Shown in pieces: positions 28,672 to 38,751 of a stretch of DNA of 41,470 bases. Within the stretch, counting starts at the first letter, position 1, and each line of letters begins with the position of its first letter. The notes below the pieces were generated by a model. That model saw only the letters and a program-made list of their open reading frames with translations, was not told where the DNA came from and did not search any database. The stretch spans positions 1 to 41,470 of the forward strand of contig SYMW01000252.1 in NCBI GenBank assembly GCA_005805305.1, written 5' to 3'. The position numbers and the translations under genes are program-made. The DNA comes from Verrucomicrobiales bacterium. GTDB lineage: Bacteria > Verrucomicrobiota > Verrucomicrobiia > Limisphaerales > F1-80-MAGS106.

Positions 28672-30126
28672 ATGTCCACGAGCCTCCCACAGATCTCGAA
28701 CCAGTTCTCACTCAACCGCCGGGCATTTCTTGGCAAAAGCGCGGGAGGACTTGGACTTCTCGCGATAAATCATCTATTGGGCGGCCAGACGTCGCTCGCC
28801 GCGTTTTCGAAGAATCGTTCGGGTTTTCCGCTGGCCGCGAAATCCTCCCATCATCAGCCCACCGCCAAATCCGTGATTTGTCTCTTCCAGCACGGCGGTC
28901 CAAGCCAAATGGATTTGTTCGATCCCAAACCCGAGCTCACCAAGCGGCACGGGCAGGATTATCCCGGGGGCGATCTCGAAATCCACTTCGACAAACAGGC
29001 CGGAAAGCTGCTCCAGTCGCCTTATCAGTTTTCTAAGCGCGGCCAGTGCGGCATGGTCCTCTCTGAACTCCTCCCGCATACGGGACAGATTGTGGATGAC
29101 ATCACCATGGTTCATTCGATGTGCACGGATTCAGTGGACCATGAATCGGCGCTCCGGCTCATCCACTCCGGAAAATTCCAGGGCGGCAGACCCACTTGGG
29201 GAGCTTGGGTTCTCTACGGACTCGGATCGGATCGCGAGGATCTTCCGGCCTATGTCGTGCTCTCCGACCGCAAGGGCCTGCCCGTGGACGGCATTCGCAA
29301 TTGGACATCGGGCTGGCTTCCAGCCCATTATCAAGGAACTCGGATTCGATCCGAAGGATCACCTGTGTTCAATCTCGCGACACCGCCTGACGTGTCCGCC
29401 GCCGCTCGGGAAAACCAGCTGCATTTTCTGCGCTCACTGAACAAACGGCACCTCGATTCCCGCGTGGAGAACTCGGATCTCGAAGCCCGAATCAACAATT
29501 TCGAAATCGCCGCGAGAATGCAAACCTCAGTGGGCGAGGTCCTGGACTTGGGACAGGAATCGAGCGCGACCAAAAAGTTGTATGGATTGGATCACTCGAA
29601 CGGCGCCACAGCAGACTACGGGAAGCGCTGCCTGATGGCCCGGCGCCTCGTCGAGAAGGGAGTTCGATTCGTCCAGGTCTACCTCTCGGGCCAGCCGTGG
29701 GACACACATGACAAGAACGCTGAGCAGCTCAAGAGCCTCTGCGCGATGACGGACCAACCCAGCGCGGCGTTGGTCATGGATCTAAAACAGCGCGGCTTGC
29801 TGGATTCCACAATCGTCCTTTGGTGCGGTGAATTCGGCCGTCTGCCCATCTCGCAAGGCAAGGACGGCCGCGATCATAACCGGCACGCGTTCTCGCTGTG
29901 GATTGCTGGCGGCGGCTTCAGGAAAGGCTATGTCCACGGGGCCTCGGACGATTTTGGCTACCGCGCGGTTCACGACCCCGTCCGAGTTTATGATTTGCAC
30001 GCCACGCTGCTGCATGCTTTGGGCCTGGATCATGAGAAGCTTGCCTACCCACACGAAGGACGGCTCGACAGCTTGACCGACGCCTCCGTCACCCAAGCGA
30101 AAGTGGTTCGACCTCTCCTGGCTTGA
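28672..30126 (+). CDS. DUF1501 domain-containing protein (Tat-like signal)
   Basis: NRRAFLGKSAGGLGLLAINHLLGG, SVICLFQHGGPSQMDLFDPKPELTKRHG, VLWCGEFGRLPISQGKDGRDHN. Confidence 0.95.
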   Translation: MSTSLPQISNQFSLNRRAFLGKSAGGLGLLAINHLLGGQTSLAAFSKNRSGFPLAAKSSHHQPTAKSVICLFQHGGPSQMDLFDPKPELTKRHGQDYPGGDLEIHFDKQAGKLLQSPYQFSKRGQCGMVLSELLPHTGQIVDDITMVHSMCTDSVDHESALRLIHSGKFQGGRPTWGAWVLYGLGSDREDLPAYVVLSDRKGLPVDGIRNWTSGWLPAHYQGTRIRSEGSPVFNLATPPDVSAAARENQLHFLRSLNKRHLDSRVENSDLEARINNFEIAARMQTSVGEVLDLGQESSATKKLYGLDHSNGATADYGKRCLMARRLVEKGVRFVQVYLSGQPWDTHDKNAEQLKSLCAMTDQPSAALVMDLKQRGLLDSTIVLWCGEFGRLPISQGKDGRDHNRHAFSLWIAGGGFRKGYVHGASDDFGYRAVHDPVRVYDLHATLLHALGLDHEKLAYPHEGRLDSLTDASVTQAKVVRPLLA

Positions 30127-30137
30127 TTCGCTGCAAG

Positions 30138-32417
30138 ATGACCAGGCCTGAATCTCAAAGCTGTCGCGCTAGTGACCGCGGTGATGACGCGGGTTGGGCG
30201 CCTCCATTTATCCTTGAAACCCTTCGAGCAGGCCGGCGCCGGTTGGCTCGGCTGGCAGTCCGGTGGCTAGCTCTCTTCACGCTGACTTTCACCGCGGGCG
30301 CCGCTGAGTCCGCGTGGTGGCGCTGGGATGCCACCACGCTCACCAACTCAGACCCTCCCATCTCGATCCAACGCGCCTGGGCCCCGAGCCCGATCCCGCG
30401 ACGCCCGGTGATATTGCTCCTTGGATCGCTGCCCGCTAATAGCCTTCCTGACTGGAGCACCAATCTCGTGCGGGAAGGGTTCATGCTCGCCGCCTTCACA
30501 GCAGCGCACCCACCGGACAAAGATCCTTCAAGGCGAGCTCAATGGCTGATGTTCGATGAACGATTCGCCCACAGCTATGCCCTTGGCGGCGCCCGAACGC
30601 CGGCGGACGCTTCACGAGTGATCGACCACCTGGCTGGGCTGCCAGAAGTCGACTCGGATCGGATTGGTTGGATGGGGAGTTCGACCACGGGAATCTTCGG
30701 GCTCGCCGTCGCCGTCCGCGAACCCCGCCTGAAGGCTCTGGTTGGGTTCGTCGCCACCGGAGCCTACGAGCGCTGGCTCGACACTTGGAAACCCAATGGC
30801 TTGTGGCGGTCTGGCGAGGCCGGACTTTGGCCTGAAACCCGATCCCTCCTGAGCACCGCGGATCCCATCCATTCCGTTTCAAACCTCTTTCCCAAAGCTG
30901 TCATTCTGATCAATGGAGGCGCGGACAAGGTGGTTGATCCGGCCAGCACCCGAGCCTTCGTCGATGCCGCCCTCCCGTTCTATACGCAAGATCCCGAACG
31001 CTTCCGGTTTGTTCTTTACGATGGCCTCGGACATAACTTGCCAGCCGACGTCGTGCGGCTCTACACCGAGCATTGGTTTCGCCTCTATCTGCACCCTGTG
31101 CACCCACCGCCACCTCCGCCCAAAGCCAGTGCTTCCATCGAAGAAAGCGCCCGCCGCACGGCCGTGACCGCGGCTCCTCACGAGCAAGCTGTCGGTGCCC
31201 TGGCCGCCCAACCAAAACCGCAGCCGATTGAACTGATATGTGTCGATCCAGAGGCCACTGGATACGGGACCTTTCAAAGCCACAACCAGAAAGTCGTTTG
31301 GAATCGTCGAGGTTTTTTCATGACCCACATTCGATCCCGAAACGACGCTTACACCGCCCAAGCCTGGCGCCTCTCACACAGCGCCGATGCCGGACGCGCG
31401 TTCCGCACGCTTCACTCCGAAACCAATGCGACGAATCCGCCACTCATCGAATCGGATGCCGCCGACAATCTCTACGTCGTGCGACCCGACTTTGTCGATG
31501 GGCACGCTTATCTTTACAGATTTCTGTCTTCCGAAGACTACGCGACACCCCACATCACCAGGATACCTGGAGGCGCCGCTGGCAAGTATTCGATGGTTCT
31601 GGACGAACCTCGGCGGCAGCTCGCTTTCTTTTCCCATAACAACTCGTTCCATCGAATCGGACTCGACGGTTCCGTCCTCTCATCCATCACCCTATTCAGG
31701 CGAGGCGAAAGCGCGATCCTCCAGTACCCCTTGTGCCATCTGGATGAGTTTGGAGTCCTTCATGCGGCGTGGACATCCCAAAAGCATGGCGTGTATCTGT
31801 ACTGGGACATCCACTATCTCCAATCTCGCGACGGCGGGCTCACATGGGGGCGAATGGATGGGAATCGGGTGACGGTTCCTGTGGCGGCGGACGAAAGTGG
31901 CGATTCCGATCGAATCACGCTGGACGACGAATTCGACTCCCACACCTGGCTAGCGAGTCTGCTGGCCCAAGGCGGCAAGGCTCATTTTCTTTACCTCGCC
32001 CAAACCAACCCACCCAGACAGCACTATGTCCGCTATGACTTGAAAACAGCGCGGAGGGAGGTCGATCGACATCCTGAGTTTACCGCCCAGCAGTTGAGCT
32101 TGCGGGGCCTGGACGGCTTTTTCACCCGCTCGACTGCGGGCCCAAGTCCGCCACTCTTCTGCGTTTCACGCGATGCCACTTCGCCTCGCCTCGCTTGTCT
32201 GATGTCAGACGATAATGGGAGCACTTGGAAGGATCACGCAGTGAGCGAACCGCTGACGAATCCCTACGCCATCGGAGGCTGTCGAACAGTGACCTCCGAT
32301 GGCTGGATCATTGGCTCGTTCACGGACCAAATCGCTCCAACCACCGATCCAGGCGGGGGTTCCAAGGTCTATTTCTTCCGAATCCGAGCCTTCCCCCAGT
32401 TGGAAAGATTTCCCTGA
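30138..32417 (+). CDS. Secreted alpha/beta hydrolase fused to a BNR-type (BNR_4-like) beta-propeller
   Basis: Nucleophile elbow GWMGSSTTG, GGADKVVDP, DGLGHNLP; Pro-rich linker VHPPPPPPKAS; then FQSHNQKVVWNRRGFFMTHIRSR... SRDGGLTWGRMDG, SDDNGSTWKDHA. Confidence 0.8.
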   Translation: MTRPESQSCRASDRGDDAGWAPPFILETLRAGRRRLARLAVRWLALFTLTFTAGAAESAWWRWDATTLTNSDPPISIQRAWAPSPIPRRPVILLLGSLPANSLPDWSTNLVREGFMLAAFTAAHPPDKDPSRRAQWLMFDERFAHSYALGGARTPADASRVIDHLAGLPEVDSDRIGWMGSSTTGIFGLAVAVREPRLKALVGFVATGAYERWLDTWKPNGLWRSGEAGLWPETRSLLSTADPIHSVSNLFPKAVILINGGADKVVDPASTRAFVDAALPFYTQDPERFRFVLYDGLGHNLPADVVRLYTEHWFRLYLHPVHPPPPPPKASASIEESARRTAVTAAPHEQAVGALAAQPKPQPIELICVDPEATGYGTFQSHNQKVVWNRRGFFMTHIRSRNDAYTAQAWRLSHSADAGRAFRTLHSETNATNPPLIESDAADNLYVVRPDFVDGHAYLYRFLSSEDYATPHITRIPGGAAGKYSMVLDEPRRQLAFFSHNNSFHRIGLDGSVLSSITLFRRGESAILQYPLCHLDEFGVLHAAWTSQKHGVYLYWDIHYLQSRDGGLTWGRMDGNRVTVPVAADESGDSDRITLDDEFDSHTWLASLLAQGGKAHFLYLAQTNPPRQHYVRYDLKTARREVDRHPEFTAQQLSLRGLDGFFTRSTAGPSPPLFCVSRDATSPRLACLMSDDNGSTWKDHAVSEPLTNPYAIGGCRTVTSDGWIIGSFTDQIAPTTDPGGGSKVYFFRIRAFPQLERFP

Positions 32418-32551
32418 ACCGAACCGAGGACGGAGAGACGACGGAACGGTTGAGTGAAGATTTCAAGGAAATGGAAAACGATTTGTTGGCAACGAATCCC
32501 CCCTTCTTTTCTGAGGTCTGATGCTCCGCAAAATCCTGGCGATAAAGTTTT

Positions 32552-32650
32552 TCCGAATCACTTACCAGATCCACAAGGGATATGCCTCCCTCCTCGTCAA
32601 GCCTTCCCGATCCACGCTTTTGCAAATCTCCACGAGGTTCAGCTGCCGGT
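32552..32650 (-). repeat. Dispersed repeat, subfamily 2, copy C
   Basis: Minus strand GGAGATTTGCAAAAGCGTGGATCGGGAAGGCTTGACGAGGAGGGAGGCATATCCCTTGTGGATCTGGTAAGTGATTCGG. Confidence 0.85.
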
Positions 32651-32734
32651 TAAGGTTCAATCCTCGACGCTTCAATTCCTCACCGGAAAACTAATCATCG
32701 ATTTTCCTCGCCCGATCGTGCTATCAGGCTGGGA

Positions 32735-33946
32735 ATGGTGAGCGCCAAATCCATCGGCAGTCTCTATGTGCATGTGCCATTTTGCGCCGCAAAATGTCAT
32801 TACTGCGCCTTTTTCTCAGCCAAGCCTCAAGGAGACGTGGTGGACCGTTACGTGGACGCCTTGATTCGAGAGCTGGAAATGGTGAGCGGGGATATTCAGC
32901 CGAGAACTATTTTTTTTGGAGGCGGCACCCCGTCGCTCCTGAGTCTTTCCCAATGGGAGATCCTGCTGGGAGCGATGGACCGGTTGGGCCTGACGGGGGC
33001 GGAGGAATGGACAGTGGAATGCAACCCCGCGACGGTTTCCCTCGACAAGGCACGATTACTCGCGGACCACGGGGTGAATCGGATTTCGATGGGTGTCCAA
33101 TCGCTCGATGAAGCCCTGCTCCATCGTCTCGGCCGGGTGCATACCCGCGACATGGTTTTCCGTTCCGTGGACACGCTTCGAAAGGCAGGGATCCAGAATT
33201 TGAACCTCGATCTCATGTTCGCCATTCCAGGGCAGACGAGGAAGGTTTGGCGGAACACCCTGCGCGAGGCGATCGCCCTCGACAGCGAGCATCTCTCATC
33301 CTACGAAGTCATTTACGAGGAGGATACCGCGCTTTACGCGCAGCTTAAAGCCGGGCAGTTTGACGTGGACGAGGATCTCGCCTGCGACCTGTACGATGAC
33401 TTGGTGGAAGTCGCCGGGGCGAGCGGCTTCACGCAATACGAAGTCGCCAACTTTGCCCGCAACCGCGCCTCTCCATCGTCAATCCGCGAGGAAATCCCAA
33501 GCCGCGCGTGCCGGCACAACGTGAACTATTGGCGGGGCGGTGAATTTCATGGGCTGGGTCCGAGCGCCGCCGGTTTCACAAACCAAGTTCGCACGAAGAA
33601 CTGGTCGAACACCCAGCTCTATTGCGAGCAACTGGAGAAAGGTCAAAGAGCCATCGAATCCCAAGATCGCCTCCCCCCCCTGGCACGAGCAGGCGAAATC
33701 GCCGGTTTCGGACTCCGCATGAACGCCGGATGGCCTTTTGATGCTTTCAAGAGAACGACTGGTTTCGACCTGCGGGAACATTGGCTGGACTCCATGAACA
33801 CGCTTGTGGCGGAGGGGACAGCGATCCTGGACGAGACTCGCTTCGCTCTCACGCCATGTGGCTTGAGGTTCGCTGACCGTGCGGCCAGTCTATTCCTGCG
33901 AGATGTCTCGCCCGATGCTTGCCTGGGATCGCCATCACGGGGATAA
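32735..33946 (+). CDS. hemW: Radical SAM family heme chaperone HemW
   Basis: SLYVHVPFCAAKCHYCAFFS, FFGGGTPSLL, GVNRISMGVQSLDEALLHRLGRVH, LDLMFAIPGQT. Confidence 0.93.
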   Translation: MVSAKSIGSLYVHVPFCAAKCHYCAFFSAKPQGDVVDRYVDALIRELEMVSGDIQPRTIFFGGGTPSLLSLSQWEILLGAMDRLGLTGAEEWTVECNPATVSLDKARLLADHGVNRISMGVQSLDEALLHRLGRVHTRDMVFRSVDTLRKAGIQNLNLDLMFAIPGQTRKVWRNTLREAIALDSEHLSSYEVIYEEDTALYAQLKAGQFDVDEDLACDLYDDLVEVAGASGFTQYEVANFARNRASPSSIREEIPSRACRHNVNYWRGGEFHGLGPSAAGFTNQVRTKNWSNTQLYCEQLEKGQRAIESQDRLPPLARAGEIAGFGLRMNAGWPFDAFKRTTGFDLREHWLDSMNTLVAEGTAILDETRFALTPCGLRFADRAASLFLRDVSPDACLGSPSRG

Positions 33947-34868
33947 TCCATGGGTGCGCCCTATCCAATCACTCAGGCGATCGGCGGCAATTGTTCTGAT
34001 GCTGGCATGCCAATCCTCCACCTCGGCCCAAGCCGCAATGAACGCCACGAAATCCCCTGTCGAACGTTTGCTGAACCTCCCGCGCCCCCTGGTCATTGCC
34101 CATCGAGGCTTTTCGGCTGTGGCTCCCGAAAATACTTTGGCCGCCTTCGAACGAGGCGTCGCGTCGGGCGCCGACCTCGTCGAGTTGGATTACCACCACA
34201 GCAAGGACGAGGAGCTTGTGGTGCTCCACGACGCCACTCTCGACCGCACGACCGACGCCCTATCCCTGTGGGGAGGCAAGGCATTGAAAGTTTCCGACCG
34301 CTCGCTCGAAGAGCTTCGCCTGCTGCAAACAGGACTTTGGTTTCGGCCTCCCTCCCCCCAACTCACCCTCCCAACGCTCGCTGAGGCCCTGGATGTGATC
34401 CAACGCGGCAGCTCGACGCTCATCGAACGCAAAGCGGGCGCTCCTGATGGGTGCGTGAAGCTGATCCGCGAACGCGGTCTCCTCAACCAGGTCGTTGTCC
34501 AGGCCTTCGACTGGGAATATCTGCGGGCTTACAAACGGCTCGAGCCGAGCCAAATTCTCGGGGCCCTGGGTCCACCTTCGGCTCGTGAAAAAAGAAAACT
34601 CACGGACTCAGAGAAGACGCTGAGCGCCGGCTGGCTCGACGAAATCAAATCCATCGGAGCACGGGTCGCCGTGTGGAACAGCCAAGTGACGCGGTCTTCT
34701 GTCCGGGCAGCCCACAGAAGAGGCCTCAGTGTCTGGATCTACACCATCAACGACGAGGCCACGGCCCGCAAACTCCTAAAGATCGGGGTCGACGGAATCA
34801 TCACAGACAACCCGGCCATCATTTGGAAGTCGATGGCGGAGCTCCGCCCGCCTGGCCGCCGGTTCTAA
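33879..34868 (+). CDS. Glycerophosphodiester phosphodiesterase family protein (true start probably further in)
   Basis: VIAHRGFSAVAPENTLAAFERGVASGADLVELDYHHSKDEELVVLHDATLDRTTD; GVDGIITDNP. Confidence 0.9.
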   Translation: MRPVYSCEMSRPMLAWDRHHGDNPWVRPIQSLRRSAAIVLMLACQSSTSAQAAMNATKSPVERLLNLPRPLVIAHRGFSAVAPENTLAAFERGVASGADLVELDYHHSKDEELVVLHDATLDRTTDALSLWGGKALKVSDRSLEELRLLQTGLWFRPPSPQLTLPTLAEALDVIQRGSSTLIERKAGAPDGCVKLIRERGLLNQVVVQAFDWEYLRAYKRLEPSQILGALGPPSAREKRKLTDSEKTLSAGWLDEIKSIGARVAVWNSQVTRSSVRAAHRRGLSVWIYTINDEATARKLLKIGVDGIITDNPAIIWKSMAELRPPGRRF

Positions 34869-34893
34869 GCACTGTCTGGAATTTCCAGGGGCT

Positions 34894-36210
34894 CTATGGT
34901 TTTGTTTTGAGGGGCTTCGCCGTCATGACGAGGACCTTGTCCACTCGATGATGATCCATGTCGAGCACCTCGAAAATGTAGCCCTGGCTTTCAAAGGTCT
35001 CGCCTTCCTTGGGAATGTGTCCCAGCTGTTTGACGACGAATCCGGCGAGTGTCTGATACTCCGTGTAAGCGTCCCCGCCAAATTTGAAATTCGGGAGCGC
35101 GTTCTCCACGGCCTCGGGGTGAATGGTGGCGTCGATGAGCCAGGAGCCGTCATCGCGTCTTTTGGCCTCCGGCCTCGCGCGTTCGCCTTGCGTGGGAAAT
35201 TCACCCACGACAGCCTCCATGACGTCGTTCAAGGTCACCAAACCCAGAATGTTGCCGAACTCGTCGGCAACGAGCGCGATGTGGGTGCCAGACTGCTTGA
35301 ACGTCTCCACGAGCTGGAGCACGGTCTGCGACTCCGGCACGATGAGCGGAGGCACCATGAGGTCCTTCAGATGGACGTTGGCGCCCGCGGCCAGATTGGC
35401 ATAAATCGACTTGATGGACACCATGCCCGCGGCGACCTCGCGACTGCCCTTGTAAACCGGAAAGTGCGTGTGATTGCTCACCACGATCTTGTGCCAGATC
35501 TGATCGTGCGTGTCGTCCTGGTTGAGCCAGATCAGTTTGGGGCGCGGCGTCATGATGTCCCGCACGGGCAATTGATCAAGCTCCAGCGCGCTGTGCACGA
35601 TATGGCTCTCCACTTTATTGAACGCTCCAGCCCGGACTCCCTCTTGCATCATGACCCGGACTTCCTCTTCTGATACCGCCACATCCTTCTCATATTTGAA
35701 GCCGAGCAATCGAAGCAATGTCTCCGTGGAATTGCTGAGAAACGCCACCACCGGCCCCGCAAATCTCGAAAGCCAGTTCATGGGCCTCGCCACGATCATG
35801 GCGATGCGCTCGGGGTTGCTCATCCCAAAGCGTTTCGGCACGAGCTCGCCCAGCACGAGGGAGAAAAAGGCGATGATCGTCACCACAACCCCCAGGGAGA
35901 TCTGCTGAGCGTAGTCGGCAAAAAACTTCAATTTGACCATGGCTCGCGCCATTTCGGCAGCCAGCGTCGCGCCCCCAAACGCCCCTGCTAAAAGGCCCAC
36001 GAGCGTGATCCCTATCTGCACGGTCGACAGAAATCGATTCGGAGATTCGGCTAGTTCCAAGGCTATTCTAGCGTTCCCATTCCCTTGTTCCGCTAGACGG
36101 CGCAGCCGGGACTTCTTGGACGATACAACGGCGATCTCCGCCATCGCAAAAACCCCGTTGGCGAGGAGCAGAAAAAAAATGAGGACTATTTCAAACGCGA
36201 TCTGACTCAT
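34894..36210 (-). CDS. Hemolysin/CorC family protein (DUF21-CBS-CorC_HlyC)
   Basis: Four N-terminal TM segments, VRDIMTPRPKLIWLNQDDT, HFPVYKGSREVAAGMVSIK, ALVADEFGNILGLVTLNDVMEAVVGEF, YTEYQTLAGFVVKQLGHIPKEGE. Confidence 0.93.
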   Translation of the reverse strand: MSQIAFEIVLIFFLLLANGVFAMAEIAVVSSKKSRLRRLAEQGNGNARIALELAESPNRFLSTVQIGITLVGLLAGAFGGATLAAEMARAMVKLKFFADYAQQISLGVVVTIIAFFSLVLGELVPKRFGMSNPERIAMIVARPMNWLSRFAGPVVAFLSNSTETLLRLLGFKYEKDVAVSEEEVRVMMQEGVRAGAFNKVESHIVHSALELDQLPVRDIMTPRPKLIWLNQDDTHDQIWHKIVVSNHTHFPVYKGSREVAAGMVSIKSIYANLAAGANVHLKDLMVPPLIVPESQTVLQLVETFKQSGTHIALVADEFGNILGLVTLNDVMEAVVGEFPTQGERARPEAKRRDDGSWLIDATIHPEAVENALPNFKFGGDAYTEYQTLAGFVVKQLGHIPKEGETFESQGYIFEVLDMDHHRVDKVLVMTAKPLKTKP

Positions 36211-36265
36211 TGCCTGGCGCCCCGAGCGTGCCTCGGTTTAATGGCTTACTAATTCCTGAAAGGAT

Positions 36266-36721
36266 CTACTTTTCGCGCACAACCACTCGCGCGCCCTCGA
36301 CGGCCACCACTTGGATCGACTCCCCACGGTCAATCAAACCTCCTTCCGTGATGACATCGACGCGTTTTCCGTTGATGAAGGCGGAACCGGAGGGCCTCAA
36401 CTGGGTGATCGCCACCCCCGTGCAATGCAGCAGCTCTGGCTTCGCCACATCAAGCTCGCCGACGACACTTTTCGAGATGAACATTCTCCCGATTCGGCTG
36501 TCCGGAAAAAATTTCAGCCAGGCAAAGGTTCCCATTGCCAAGCCGGCCACCACCACGCCGAAAATCAAGTTGCCGGTTTGGAAGCCAAAATCCGTGTAGG
36601 CGAGGATCACGGACGCGACGAGACAGAGAAAACCAATGGCGCCCGCGATCATTCCTGGCAGCACCGTCTCCAAGAACATCAAGGTGGCGCCAACAAGGAG
36701 GAGTGTGATGATAGTCAGCAT
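36266..36721 (-). CDS. Short NfeD family protein
   Basis: 151 aa, 3-4 TM segments, then OB-fold-like GVAITQLRPSGSAFINGKRVDVITEGGLIDRGESIQVVAVEGARVVV. Confidence 0.85.
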   Translation of the reverse strand: MLTIITLLLVGATLMFLETVLPGMIAGAIGFLCLVASVILAYTDFGFQTGNLIFGVVVAGLAMGTFAWLKFFPDSRIGRMFISKSVVGELDVAKPELLHCTGVAITQLRPSGSAFINGKRVDVITEGGLIDRGESIQVVAVEGARVVVREK

Positions 36722-36751
36722 CGATGTGGGTCCCGGCTGAGATGCCGGTTG

Positions 36752-37441
36752 TTAACGCTCCAAGCTCTTTGGTGGACCGAAGACCAACGACCCGATGAAA
36801 GCCTGCCGAGCTCTCCGAGCATCTCGCCACATGGAGGTGGTTCGCCTGCGGGCGGCGTGCCCGTGGGAGGGCGCCGCCATCCTCGGAGCCCGCTTGTGGA
36901 GCTCGAATGCGGAATCGTCAATGGCGCGGGAAGCTTCGACCACGTTGGCAGGCGGAGGCCGATCGGCACTTATCTTCGCGATGACCGCCTGCATGGGAGC
37001 GGATTCGCTGCGCGGGGAAGGTTGCTGTCGGGACGACATCCCAGGCGTGCCAGCGACCCCCTCGGCTGGGATCATCCGCCCGCGAGACGGCTGCACGGGA
37101 CCAACGCTGGATGGAATCTCTTGAGTCGAACGGCGTAACTCGCCTTCAAGCGTGTGCGTGTGACTTGGGACGCGGGGCGGCGCTGGAGGAGCTCGATCCT
37201 CTATGCGAGGCTCCTCTCCCAGAAGTCGGCGCAAGGCTTCCTCAAAGTCTTGCGGCTCGGTCGGCTGCGGCGGTCTCCCGGCCGGCCGCTCCTGCCCGGC
37301 TCGGCCCTCCGATTCCCGCGCTTCCTTCTCCTGGCGCCGCTTCATCAGCCAGTTGGAAAACGCGCTGACCAGGAAAATGGCCAGCAAGACCAGCGGGTTG
37401 TCGAACAAGTTTGCCGCGAAAGCAGGATTCATCGAATCCAT
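36752..37441 (-). CDS. Hypothetical protein with N-terminal TM and Pro/Arg/Glu-rich region
   Basis: 229 aa ORF between FloA-like and NfeD genes on the same strand. Confidence 0.6.
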   Translation of the reverse strand: MDSMNPAFAANLFDNPLVLLAIFLVSAFSNWLMKRRQEKEARESEGRAGQERPAGRPPQPTEPQDFEEALRRLLGEEPRIEDRAPPAPPRVPSHTHTLEGELRRSTQEIPSSVGPVQPSRGRMIPAEGVAGTPGMSSRQQPSPRSESAPMQAVIAKISADRPPPANVVEASRAIDDSAFELHKRAPRMAAPSHGHAARRRTTSMWRDARRARQAFIGSLVFGPPKSLER

Positions 37442-37450
37442 GGCAAGGGA

Positions 37451-38518
37451 TTATGGTTTCACAGACTGTCCGCCAACGGCGCCCGCGTCTCCCCCGTCGC
37501 TTCCGATGCGCTCGCGCATCGTCGTGTCGGCTTGGACATTTTGGAGCCGATAGTAATCCATGACGCCGAGGTGCCCTTTGTCGAAGGCTCGAGCGACCGC
37601 CTGCGGGATCTGCGCTTCGGCCTCCACGACCCGCGCGCGCATCTCCGAGACGCGCGCCACCATTTCTTGCTCCGTGGCCACCGCGGCGGCGCGGCGCACT
37701 TCCGCCTGCGCTTGTGCGATGAGCTTGTTGGCCTCGGCTTGCTCGGCTTGCAGCTTCGCTCCCACATTTTCCCCCACGTCCACGTCGGCAATGTCGATCG
37801 AAAGAATCTCGAACGCCGTATTACTGTCGAGAGCTTTGCCTAAAACAGTTTTGGATATGCGGTCTGGATTCTCAAGCACCTGCTTATAGCTGTCCGAGGA
37901 ACCGATCGTGGACACAATGCCTTCACCCACGCGAGCAATGATGGTTTCCTCCGTCGCGCCTCCTACAAACCGGTCGAGATTCGTTCGCACAGTCACGCGG
38001 GCTTTCGCGCGGATGACGATTCCGTCCTTCGCAACCGCATCGATCGTGGTTTTGCTGGCGGTGGGGGCCGGGCAATCGATCACTTTCGGGTTGACCGAAG
38101 TCTTCACCGCTTCCAACACAGTCTTGCCGGTCCCTTTTGTCGCGAGATCGATCGCGCAAGCCCGGTCGAAGATGAGGTTGATGCCGGCCTTTTTCGCGGC
38201 GACGAGAGCCAGAACTACCATTTGCACGTTGCCGCCAGCCAGAAAGTGGGTGGACAAGTCATCGATGGAAACGGGGAGGCCGGACTTCACCGCCGTGATT
38301 CGCCCATCCACAATCAGGCCAAGGGGAATCCGACGGAGCCGCAGCGCGATCAGCTCAGTGACCGTCACTTTGGCTCCGGAGAAAAGCGCGCGGATGTAGA
38401 TCATTCCAAAGTTGATCAGGAGGATGCCGAACACGAACAACACCAGGCCGCCGATGCCGTAAAGAAGGATGTCCAATCTGAAGGCTGGCAAATTGATTTG
38501 TGCGAAAATGGAGGTCAT
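37451..38518 (-). CDS. floA: Flotillin-like protein FloA
   Basis: [130 protein letters not shown] at 38518. Confidence 0.93.
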   Translation of the reverse strand: MTSIFAQINLPAFRLDILLYGIGGLVLFVFGILLINFGMIYIRALFSGAKVTVTELIALRLRRIPLGLIVDGRITAVKSGLPVSIDDLSTHFLAGGNVQMVVLALVAAKKAGINLIFDRACAIDLATKGTGKTVLEAVKTSVNPKVIDCPAPTASKTTIDAVAKDGIVIRAKARVTVRTNLDRFVGGATEETIIARVGEGIVSTIGSSDSYKQVLENPDRISKTVLGKALDSNTAFEILSIDIADVDVGENVGAKLQAEQAEANKLIAQAQAEVRRAAAVATEQEMVARVSEMRARVVEAEAQIPQAVARAFDKGHLGVMDYYRLQNVQADTTMRERIGSDGGDAGAVGGQSVKP

Positions 38519-38751
38519 AATAGAGTGTGTTGGTTTCTGTTCATGGCAAATGTCATTGACTTGAAAGCGACTATAACTTCTTGCGTTAGCTGCCTTCGTG
38601 CCAGATTCAACGAGGATGGCCAACGAGCGCGTGCTAATGGTTTGAAAGCCCTTTGGAGCTCATTTGGGAGTCTTCATGTGGCAAGTGAGAATCCACCTGT
38701 GCGCAGCAAGGACCCACATTCAACCGCCATTTTAGGCAGCATTTTGCGAGC

